Part shown: piece after piece, positions 8,092 to 14,165 of the stretch
Layout: each line of letters starts with the position of its first letter
How positions within the stretch are numbered: the first letter of the stretch is position 1
Assembly (NCBI RefSeq): GCF_001552175.1
Contig: NZ_BCQR01000141.1
Location: 1 to 33,543, forward strand
DNA: 33,543 bases
Direction of reading: 5' to 3'
From: Actinomadura kijaniata NBRC 14229
GTDB taxonomy: Bacteria; Actinomycetota; Actinomycetes; Streptosporangiales; Streptosporangiaceae
Position numbers and translations under genes: made by a program
The notes under the pieces: generated by a model
What the model saw: the letters and a program-made list of their open reading frames with translations, nothing else
Database searches by the model: none
Told to the model about the DNA's origin: nothing

Positions 8092-8301
8092 TCATGTCTT
8101 CGGTCCGAGGATTTGATCCCCGTGGCCGGACTCGGTGAAACTGTAGAACTTCGTTCCGTATATTTCGTGGATATCCTGGACCCGGGTCTTGGAATAGCGT
8201 TGGCGTCGCGGCGGTGCACCGTCGTAGCGGATCAGGCCAACGGGAACGCAGTCGTTAACCGTTGTGGGTTGACGCCCCTCCCCGCCGCTGGTGCCGGACA
8301 C
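8092..8301 (-). CDS. Possible small gene at the head of the unknown operon
   Basis: A 69-codon frame whose distal part (NDCVPVGLIRYDGAP, then RQRYSKTRVQDIHEIYGTKF, then SFTESGHGDQILGPKT) looks like protein and uses the same AT-tolerant codons as the two genes downstream, from which it is separated by 39 bases. The only in-frame start is GTG 8301, inside the end of the imine-reductase gene (47-base overlap), and it lacks a well-placed ribosome site. It may be a genuine small protein, or the 3' remnant of a gene brought in with the operon. Function unknown. Confidence 0.35.
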   Translation of the reverse strand: MSGTSGGEGRQPTTVNDCVPVGLIRYDGAPPRRQRYSKTRVQDIHEIYGTKFYSFTESGHGDQILGPKT

Positions 8302-9187
8302 CGGCCGACGGCTTGCGGAACAGTTCGATCATCGCCGCGTAGCCGTCGCCGCCGTGGCCCTCGGCCACCGCGCGGTCGCCCAGGGACTTGAAGAACCTCG
8401 GAAGGTCGGCGCTGACGCCGACGCTCTCGCTCTCGTGGACGAGGTGGGCCATCGCGTCGAGCTGGATCTCGATCGTGGCGTCGAGGGCGGTGTACGCGCC
8501 GTCGTCGATCTGCCGCGCGTAGCCCGACATCCAGTCGACGATGGTCCCGATGTTCTCGCGGGTGAACGCGGCGAACGTCGAGGCGTCCACGCCCGCCGTG
8601 CCGAGCAGGGCGGCGCCTTGCAGGAAGCCGTCCAGCAGGCCCCACATCACGCTCGTCGCCGCCACCCCGTACAGCGCGGGCAGGCCGTGGTCGTCGCCGA
8701 GGTGCGTCGCCTCGTCGCCGAGGCTCCGCAGGGTCGGTTCGTGCAGGTCGAAGGCCGCTCGCGGTCCGCTGTAGTAGACGAGCGCGTCCGCGGTGCCGAT
8801 CCCCTGGGGCGCGGCCATGATCGCGCCGTCGAGGTAGGTGACGCCCCGCCGCGCCGCCCAGGCGGCGGTCTCCCGCGCCTGCCGGGACGTGCCCGAGGTC
8901 AGGTTCACCAGGACCCGGTCGCCGAGGACGTCCTCCAGCGGTTCGAGCAGCTCGCGCACGGCGTCGTAGTCGGTCACGCAGACGACCACGAGCGGGCCGG
9001 CCGCGACGGCCTCGCGGGGCGAACCGGCCGGCCTCGCTCCCTGCGCGACGAGGGGTTCGGCCTTCGCCGCCGTGCGGTTCCACACGGTCGTGGGGTGCCC
9101 GGCGCGCAGGAACGCCCCGGCCAGCGCCCGGCCCATCAGCCCCAGGCCGATGACCGTCACCGGCGTGCGGTTCTCGTGGTTACCCAT
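8255..9187 (-). CDS. NAD(P)-dependent reductase of the imine reductase / beta-hydroxyacid dehydrogenase superfamily
   Basis: 310 residues. The N-terminal Rossmann motif is VIGLGLMGRALAGAFLRAG, with TVWNRTAAKAEPL, the NADPH-type NRT/K signature of imine reductases. Next come VNLTSGTSRQAR and YLDGAIMAAPQGIG, then the all-helical dimerisation domain. At the helix where imine reductases usually carry an Asp or Tyr proton donor (LYDxAxL) this protein has LYGVAATSVMW, so the acid is absent. AGGGAGCG precedes ATG 9187. A divergent MerR gene with an operator in this gene's promoter implies direct control. It is roughly half identical to the protein at 22718-23602. Reaction unproven. Confidence 0.88.
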   Translation of the reverse strand: MGNHENRTPVTVIGLGLMGRALAGAFLRAGHPTTVWNRTAAKAEPLVAQGARPAGSPREAVAAGPLVVVCVTDYDAVRELLEPLEDVLGDRVLVNLTSGTSRQARETAAWAARRGVTYLDGAIMAAPQGIGTADALVYYSGPRAAFDLHEPTLRSLGDEATHLGDDHGLPALYGVAATSVMWGLLDGFLQGAALLGTAGVDASTFAAFTRENIGTIVDWMSGYARQIDDGAYTALDATIEIQLDAMAHLVHESESVGVSADLPRFFKSLGDRAVAEGHGGDGYAAMIELFRKPSAGVRHQRRGGASTHNG

Positions 9188-9225
9188 GCTTCGCTCCCTG
9201 TGAGTGGGTGGGCGGACATGGGAGG

Positions 9226-9257
9226 ATCATCAACGTTCACACCGGTATGAAGGTCAA
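9226..9257 (-). promoter_or_regulatory. MerR-type promoter/operator of the reductase gene
   Basis: On the minus strand: -35 TTGACC (9252-9257), a 20-base spacer, and a -10-like GATGAT (9226-9231). The spacer is longer than the usual 17 and holds a near-perfect palindrome, TTCATACCGGTGTGAA (9236-9251). An elongated spacer filled by a dyad is the hallmark of promoters untwisted by MerR activators. It lies between the reductase (start 9187) and merR (start 9270), so both genes could respond to it. Confidence 0.7.
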
Positions 9258-9269
9258 GGGGAGACGGGC

Positions 9270-9638
9270 ATGCTGATCGGGGAACTGAGCCGTCGCACCG
9301 GGGTCCGCACGCATCAGCTTCGCTACTACGAGGCGCAGGGCCTGCTCAAACCGCGCCGGGGCTCCGGCGGCTACCGCGAGTACGGCGACGACGCCGTCCT
9401 GGCCGTGGGCCAGATCAGGAGCCTGCTCGGCGCCGGGCTGTCCACCGACGACATCGCGTTCATGCTCCCCTGCGTCACCGGCACGGTCCCCGAGCTGGAG
9501 CCGTGCCCCGAACTCCTGGACGGCATGCGCGAACGCCTGCGCGTGCTGGACGAGCACATCGAGACCCTCCTCCGTTCCCGCCGGGCCCTCGCCGACTACA
9601 TCGAGGCCACCGAGCGGCGCGCCGCCGAGGAGGCCTGA
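9270..9638 (+). CDS. MerR family transcriptional regulator
   Basis: 122 residues. The N-terminal winged HTH reads MLIGELSRRTGVRTHQLRYY, EAQGLLKPRRGSGGYREYGD, then VGQIRSLLGAGLSTDDIAFM; a long C-terminal dimerisation helix follows (LLDGMRERLRVLDEHIETLL). The segment between them has two cysteines (MLPCVTGTVPELEPCPELL), as in many small actinobacterial MerR proteins with an organic or redox ligand; there is no metal-binding C-terminal Cys pair. AAGGGGAGA lies just before ATG 9270. The gene is divergent from the reductase with a MerR operator between them, so it probably activates that gene and may repress itself. Its stop abuts the stop of the convergent P450 gene. Confidence 0.92.
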   Translation: MLIGELSRRTGVRTHQLRYYEAQGLLKPRRGSGGYREYGDDAVLAVGQIRSLLGAGLSTDDIAFMLPCVTGTVPELEPCPELLDGMRERLRVLDEHIETLLRSRRALADYIEATERRAAEEA

Positions 9639-10841
9639 TCACCAGGTGACGGGGACGGACGCGGGTCCCGCGTCGGTCTCGCCGCGCACCCAGTCGAGGT
9701 CCTCGGGCGGTACCCGGAGCCGCAGGCCGGGCAGCCGCCGGGCGAGGGCGTCGAAGGCCGCGGCCAGCTCGACGCGGGCCAGCGACGCCCCGAGGCAGTG
9801 GTGCGGCCCCCGGCCGAACGTCAGGTGCGGGTGGCGGGACGGCCGGCCGGACGGGAACCGGCCGGGCAGGAACCGGCCGGGGTCGGTGAAGCACGCGGGG
9901 TCGTGGTTGGCCGCCTCCAGCCGGACCAGGACCAGGTCACCGGCCGCGATCGGCGCGCCCGCCAGCTCCAGGCCGGTCCGCGCCCAGCGCGGGAACGGCT
10001 CGGCGATCACTCCGGCCAGCCGGCGCAGCACCTCCTCCACGACGCCCTCCATCCGGCCCGGGGCGTCGGCGAGCCCGGCGAGCAGCCCCCCGGTGACGAG
10101 CTGGACCGTGCCCACCGCGATGGCGTTGCGGGCCGTCTGGTAGCCCGCCGCGACGAGCGTGGCGACCATGCCGACCAGCTCGTCGTCGGTGAGCCGCTCG
10201 TCGCCGGTGTCGCGCACCCGGATCAGGGCGCTGAGCAGGTCGTCGCCGGGGGCGCGGCGCTTGGCGGCGACCAGCCCGGCGGCGTATCCGGTGAACTCGT
10301 TCCACGCCCGCAGCGCCTCGGCCACGCCCTCCCGGTCGTCACCGGCGGAGTGCTCCACCGCGCCGAACGCCTCCACCAGCGCGTGGAAGCGTTCGCGTTC
10401 GTCGATCGCCACGCCGAGCAGGACGCTGATGACCTGGAGCGACAGCGGGGCGGCGAGCCCGGCGACCAGGTCGGCGGGCGGCCCGGCGGCGGCCAGCGCC
10501 GCGACGTGGTCGTCGGCCATCTCCCGGACGCGCGGGCGCAGCGCCGCGACGCTCCGGGGAGTGAACGCCTTCGCGACCAGCCCGCGCAGCCGCGTGTGCG
10601 GCTCGCCGTCCTGGAACAGGGTGGTGTCACCGGCGGTGCCGCCGCCCGGGGGAGTCATCGTGAGGCGGGGGTCGGTCAGCGCCGCCACGGCGGCGTCGTA
10701 GGAGGTGACCAGCCACGCCCGCCGCCCGTCCGGAGTGGTCACCTCCGCGACGGGCGCGCGGCGGCGCAGCTCGGCGTAGACGGCGGGCGGCCGCAGGGGA
10801 TCCGGCCGGTCGAACGGCAGGGACGGGGTGGGCGTGGACAT
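9639..10841 (-). CDS. Cytochrome P450
   Basis: Soluble bacterial class I CYP of 400 residues, expected to hydroxylate or oxidise a small molecule with electrons from a ferredoxin; no ferredoxin gene is adjacent. The haem loop is FGRGPHHCLGASLAR (342-356, Cys349 ligand), the K-helix ExxR is EVLR (270-273), and the C-helix region has HTRLRGLVAKAFTPR. The I-helix oxygen-activation motif reads AGYQT (232-236), with Gln where most CYPs have Asp or Glu. ATG 10841 is preferred to an in-frame upstream start at 10898 because GAAAGGCG precedes it and the upstream 19 residues do not resemble CYP. A 25-bp dyad lies 57 bases upstream. Confidence 0.95.
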   Translation of the reverse strand: MSTPTPSLPFDRPDPLRPPAVYAELRRRAPVAEVTTPDGRRAWLVTSYDAAVAALTDPRLTMTPPGGGTAGDTTLFQDGEPHTRLRGLVAKAFTPRSVAALRPRVREMADDHVAALAAAGPPADLVAGLAAPLSLQVISVLLGVAIDERERFHALVEAFGAVEHSAGDDREGVAEALRAWNEFTGYAAGLVAAKRRAPGDDLLSALIRVRDTGDERLTDDELVGMVATLVAAGYQTARNAIAVGTVQLVTGGLLAGLADAPGRMEGVVEEVLRRLAGVIAEPFPRWARTGLELAGAPIAAGDLVLVRLEAANHDPACFTDPGRFLPGRFPSGRPSRHPHLTFGRGPHHCLGASLARVELAAAFDALARRLPGLRLRVPPEDLDWVRGETDAGPASVPVTW

Positions 10842-10897
10842 GGCGGACGCCTTTCTCGTGGCGGCTGGGACGTCGCGTCGGCCCCTCCCAGTGGACA

Positions 10898-10922
10898 CGT
10901 TGACCTCGCGGCAAGGTCAACG
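10898..10922. promoter_or_regulatory. Palindromic operator between P450 and SnoaL-like genes
   Basis: Perfect 9-base arms CGTTGACCT and AGGTCAACG flanking a 7-base centre. Read toward the P450 gene it contains a TTGACC -35 box with TCCACT 19 bases downstream, an arrangement resembling MerR-type promoters although the -10 is weak. It differs from the 9236-9251 dyad, so a different regulator is likely. Position fits control of the P450 and possibly of the divergent gene. Confidence 0.5.
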
Positions 10923-10989
10923 GGCCGCTCGCACCGAGTTGTTTTAGACTGATCAATACAATATGGTGGCGCCACCGAAAGGAGCTGTG

Positions 10990-11391
10990 ATGAGCAAGAC
11001 CAGGGACGTCGTAGAGGAGTTCTTCCGCCGCGCCGGAGCGGGCGAGTTCGACCGGATCGGCGAGCTGTTCGCCGACGAGGTGGACTGGGACATCTACGGC
11101 GCCGACGAGGTGCCGTGGACGGGACGCCGCACCACCGGGGCCGAGGCCGCCGAGTTCTTCCGCTCGCTGCCGACCCACCTGCGCGCCGAGGAGCTGACCG
11201 TCCACCGGATCCTGGTGGAGGGCCCGGACGCCGTCGTCCTCGGATACATGCGCCAGCGGGTGCTGGCGACCGGCGAGCTGTTCGCGACGCCGTTCGCCTT
11301 CCACCTCACCGTGGAGGACGGCCGCATCACCCGGTACATCCCCCACGAGGACAGCCTCGCCCTCGCCCGCGCCTACGGCGCGGTCGCCTAG
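10990..11391 (+). CDS. SnoaL-like / NTF2-fold protein
   Basis: 133 residues with the cone-shaped NTF2/SnoaL pattern: N-terminal helices (DVVEEFFRRAGAGEFDRIGE), then LFADEVDWDIYGADEVPWTG, a helix with AEFFRSLPTHL, and strands ending in FHLTVEDGRITRYIPHEDSL. Members include polyketide cyclases, isomerases and many small-molecule-binding proteins, so no reaction can be assigned. AAAGGAG ends five bases before ATG 10990; an upstream in-frame ATG at 10963 is disfavoured. A TACAAT -10-like box lies at 10957-10962. It is divergent from the P450 and may share its control. Its TAG stop is inside the CTAG that marks the left end of element copy B, but the length is normal. Confidence 0.85.
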   Translation: MSKTRDVVEEFFRRAGAGEFDRIGELFADEVDWDIYGADEVPWTGRRTTGAEAAEFFRSLPTHLRAEELTVHRILVEGPDAVVLGYMRQRVLATGELFATPFAFHLTVEDGRITRYIPHEDSLALARAYGAVA

Positions 11392-11570
11392 GGGCCTGTT
11401 TCCAAGCGGGCCTCGGCCGCGCACGCGAGCGCGTGACCTGACCTGCGGGCCCGACGCCGGAGGCGAGGGCCCGCGGGTCAGATCGCGAAGCGATGCCGCG
11501 CTCGCCTAGCCCTGGTAAGAAGCGAGCCCCAGGGCGAGCGCCGTAGGCCAGGGCTTTTGCAACACCGCCG
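11388..11570 (+). mobile_element. MITE-like non-autonomous element, copy B
   Basis: Second copy of the element at 3038-3223, same orientation. The left end is CTAGGGGCCTGTTTCCAAG; the right end (CTTTTGCAACACCG) is degraded and has no CTAG. The inner stem is 11439-11452/11467-11480. Compared with copy A, all three stem differences keep base pairing as wobble or Watson-Crick pairs. No coding frame. It follows the SnoaL-like stop and separates it from the convergent ABM-fold gene, where it could also act as a transcriptional barrier. Confidence 0.7.
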
Positions 11571-11597
11571 GGCCCTCCCGTCCGGCCAGCGGGGCCT

Positions 11598-12254
11598 TCA
11601 GCGGGCGACGGCGGTGTGCAGGGTGTACCGCCGGAAGCCCAGCGGGGTGATGCCCTCCACGTCGGCGAGCACGCTGGTGAGCCGCCTGCTCCCGCTCGTC
11701 TCGGTCGTGATGAGGGCCTCGTGGGACGCGGCGTCGACGAACTCGGCGTAGTTGAGCATCCGCGACCCGTCCACGGCGATGTGGAAGTGCGACCCGATCG
11801 CGCCCTTCCCGGGCTCCTCGTCCCCGTAGACGTCGAAGAGGGTGTCCACCAGCGTGCGCGCCGCCGTCCCGTCCCGCGTCTCGAACTGCACGATCACGAT
11901 GGACCCCGGCGCGGCCCCCTTCTCGCCGAGACCGTGGCGGTACAGCCGGTACGCGGTCGGCTCGTGCCGGGTGATGCCGGGCGCGACCTCGCCGGCCTGC
12001 GCCGAACGGGCCGTGCGGGCGAACTCCCGGTAGGCGTCGAGGTCCGTCCACTGCTTGTAGGCGAGAACGGAGGTCCCGTCGTCGCTGACGTAGAGGTTCA
12101 GCGACAGGGCGTGCTCCGGCAACGGCCCCGCCCGCCACAGCCGCGCGACGGCGTCGGCCCCGGCCCGCTGCCGGTCGCGGGTGCCCACGTTCCACTCGTT
12201 GACGAGGACGACACCGGCGTCGTCGCGGGTGATGTCCGGGTACCGCTCGCTCAT
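11598..12254 (-). CDS. Protein with two antibiotic biosynthesis monooxygenase (ABM) domains
   Basis: 218 residues containing two ferredoxin-like ABM-type units. The first has VVLVNEWNVG, LSLNLYVSDDGTSVLAYKQW and DLDAYREFAR; the second has SIVIVQFETRDGTAARTLVD and SHFHIAVDGSRMLNYAEFVD with ASHEALI. ABM proteins are cofactor-free oxygenases or small-molecule-binding proteins; fused dimers of this sort are common in actinomycetes and usually uncharacterised. ATG 12254 is chosen because GGGAGGGG sits just upstream; the open frame extends another 70 codons but with poor start context. It is divergent from the ferritin-like gene across 239 bases in which I see no clear operator. Confidence 0.82.
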   Translation of the reverse strand: MSERYPDITRDDAGVVLVNEWNVGTRDRQRAGADAVARLWRAGPLPEHALSLNLYVSDDGTSVLAYKQWTDLDAYREFARTARSAQAGEVAPGITRHEPTAYRLYRHGLGEKGAAPGSIVIVQFETRDGTAARTLVDTLFDVYGDEEPGKGAIGSHFHIAVDGSRMLNYAEFVDAASHEALITTETSGSRRLTSVLADVEGITPLGFRRYTLHTAVAR

Positions 12255-12493
12255 TTCGACCCCTCCCAAGTGATCTTCGCTGACCCCTCGATACTGGCGT
12301 TCCCCCTGCTGGGGCGGCATCTGTCGGGTGACTGGGCCGCCGCCGTGCGCGCCGCCGACACGGGCCACCGGGGAACGGGGGCCAAACTCGATCATGCGCT
12401 GCGCTTTACCGCGTCCGGCCCGTCCCTTGGACCGCCTCAGGGAATCAACGAGGCGTCCGCGCACCGCCCTCGAAACGGCAGGGAGCCTTCGCC

Positions 12494-13051
12494 ATGACCC
12501 AGCAGGGAACCTTCTCCACGACCGACGACTTCGTCCTGGACGTCACCCGGATCCGCGAGCAGGTCCGCCAGAAGATGGACGACGGGCCGGTCACCGGCAC
12601 CTACGGGCGCGAGTCGGACCGCGTCATCGGGGTGCTCAACGACGTGGTCGCGACCGAGGTCGTCTGCTGGCTGCGCTACACCCGCCACGCGATCTCCGCC
12701 TCCGGCATCGACCGCGCGCAGGTGTCGGCCGAGTTCACCGAGCACGCCAGGGAGGAGATGGAGCACGCGATGCGCGCCGCCGAGCGGATCGGCCAGCTCG
12801 GCGGCGACCCCGACTTCGACCCCGCCAGGCTGGCCGAGCGCTCCCACACCGACTACACCACCCCGCCCGCCAACGACCTGGACGCGATGCTGCGCGACAA
12901 CCTGGAGGCCGAGCGCATCGTCATCTCCACCTACCAGGAGATCATCAGGTGGCTGGGCGACGGCGACCCCACCACCCGCCGGCTGATGGAGTCGATCCTG
13001 GAGGAGGAAGAGGAGCACGCCGACGACCTGGTGGACCTGCTCGGCCTCTGA
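12494..13051 (+). CDS. Ferritin-like (bacterioferritin-type) di-iron protein
   Basis: 185 residues, four-helix bundle type. Di-iron ligand candidates follow the ferritin pattern: Glu55 in VVATEVVCWLRY, the first ExxH in HAREEMEHAM (Glu88, His91), Glu in DNLEAERIVISTYQEII, and a second ExxH in LEEEEEHADDL (Glu172, His175). It would oxidise and store iron or scavenge peroxide. There is no bacterioferritin-type haem Met that I can place confidently, so it is safer to call it ferritin-like. CAGGGAG precedes ATG 12494. It stands alone, divergent from the ABM gene. Confidence 0.88.
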   Translation: MTQQGTFSTTDDFVLDVTRIREQVRQKMDDGPVTGTYGRESDRVIGVLNDVVATEVVCWLRYTRHAISASGIDRAQVSAEFTEHAREEMEHAMRAAERIGQLGGDPDFDPARLAERSHTDYTTPPANDLDAMLRDNLEAERIVISTYQEIIRWLGDGDPTTRRLMESILEEEEEHADDLVDLLGL

Positions 13052-13076
13052 ACCCCCCGCCGCAACGGCCGGGGGC

Positions 13077-13323
13077 ATGTCGTTCCTCTTCGAGCTCCAC
13101 CTGGCGGCCCCGGCGTTCGGTGGAGTCCTGGGCGGTCTCCCGGGAGCTGCGGCGGGCATGGGTCCGCTTCGCCACGATCGGCGACCCGGGATGGGCCGCC
13201 CACCGGCCCGAACGGCCGCCGACCCGCGTCCTGGACGTCGGGTCGACGACCGCGCCCTCCCCGGAGGCGGACTCCCGCCGGATCGGGGAGGGGCACGACC
13301 CGGCCCCCTCCGGCCTCGCATAG
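13077..13323 (+). pseudogene. Carboxylesterase type B C-terminal remnant
   Basis: Two fragments in different frames match the tail of type B carboxylesterases. From about 13077, SFLFELHLAAPAFGGVLGG corresponds to the family's vYxYxFdwxSPaxgGxLGA segment. From about 13120, in another frame, VESWAVSRELRRAWVRFAT and GDPGWAAHRPERPPTRVLDV correspond to the final AWxxFArtGDPxWPxYdp...RxVfD region. The piece normally joining them (the catalytic His region and xxELPFVF) is missing, so there is both a deletion and a frameshift, and all the upstream enzyme is gone. No start signal. A fossil of a larger gene. Confidence 0.7.
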
Positions 13324-13329
13324 GCGAGG
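13314..13329. terminator. Short hairpin between remnant and VOC gene
   Basis: CCTCGC / GCGAGG perfect 6-bp stem with ATAG loop. It lies eight bases past the stop of the leftward VOC gene. Short stem, so only tentative. Confidence 0.4.
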
Positions 13330-13336
13330 ACCCCCC

Positions 13337-14065
13337 TCAGGGAAGCCACTCCCGAAGTCCGGCCAGATGCCCGAGTTCCGACTCGACGCGCTGCCTGTCG
13401 TCGGCGGTGAGCTCCAGGCCGCGCAGATCGGCGAGCCAGGGGTCGGCGGGCTCGCCCAGGACCGTGGCCAGGTCGATGAGGTGGCACAGGGCGAGGGCCC
13501 GCTCGGCCGCCGGGGCGGTGGCGCCGTGCCTGCGCACCGCGGACTTGAGCGCCCGGAACGCCTGGAGGTCGTCGTCCTTGAACTCGCGCAGGATCCGGGC
13601 GTTGTCGAGTGCCCTGGCCAGGCCGGTCAGCTTCTTCGACCCGCCGTACTCCAGCTCGTCGGGCTCGTCGCGCTGGACGAAGACGACCGAGTTCCCGGAC
13701 GGATCGACCAGCGTGAACCGGGACGCGCCGGGCCGGTAGCGGGTGATCCGCGGCAGGCCGGAATGCAGCACCTTCCCGTACGCCCGGCGCATCGCCGCGA
13801 CGAACGCCGCGTGGTACGGCGCCACCGCGTCGACCATGACCAGGCAGACTCCGGACTCCTCCCGGGCCGGATCCAGCCCCTTGGGCGCCGGGCCGAAACG
13901 CAGCTCGAACCCGCTCCACCGCAGCGCCATGTACACGTACGGCTTCTTCTGCTTGTAGGTCACCTCGAATCCCAGCGCCTCATAGAACGCCAGGGTCTCC
14001 TCCATCGACGCGCACGGCATCAACGGCATCGTCGTCTCGTTCGGCCGGACCGCGGGCTCACTCAA
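13337..14065 (-). CDS. VOC (glyoxalase/bleomycin resistance) family protein with C-terminal extension
   Basis: 242 residues. The N-terminal half is a vicinal-oxygen-chelate unit: PLMPCASMEETLAFYEALGF, TYKQKKPYVYMALRWSGFEL, then ITRYRPGASRFTLVDPSGN and SVVFVQRDEP. The remaining 100 residues are helical and carry no known motif (LARALDNARILREFKDDDLQ and LALCHLIDLATVLGEPADPW), an uncommon addition. The start is taken as TTG 14065 because AAGGGG is six bases upstream and ATG codons further in would lose no domain but lack such a site. Function could be binding or sequestration of a small molecule; not assigned. Last gene of the leftward run from 17842. Confidence 0.8.
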   Translation of the reverse strand: MSEPAVRPNETTMPLMPCASMEETLAFYEALGFEVTYKQKKPYVYMALRWSGFELRFGPAPKGLDPAREESGVCLVMVDAVAPYHAAFVAAMRRAYGKVLHSGLPRITRYRPGASRFTLVDPSGNSVVFVQRDEPDELEYGGSKKLTGLARALDNARILREFKDDDLQAFRALKSAVRRHGATAPAAERALALCHLIDLATVLGEPADPWLADLRGLELTADDRQRVESELGHLAGLREWLP

Positions 14066-14165
14066 GCCGTTCCCCTTCCGGAGGTCGTCGCCCCGCGATG
14101 GTGGCACCGTCCGGCGAACCCCGCATATGGATCGTTCCAAGGAACGGCCGCCCCGCCCGCGGGCT

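Noticed and set aside
6853..8391. 512-codon plus-strand frame opposite the unknown operon
   Set aside because: Considered because the operon is unusual, but its composition is antisense-like, it runs into the reductase gene, and the minus-strand genes have ribosome sites and a terminator.
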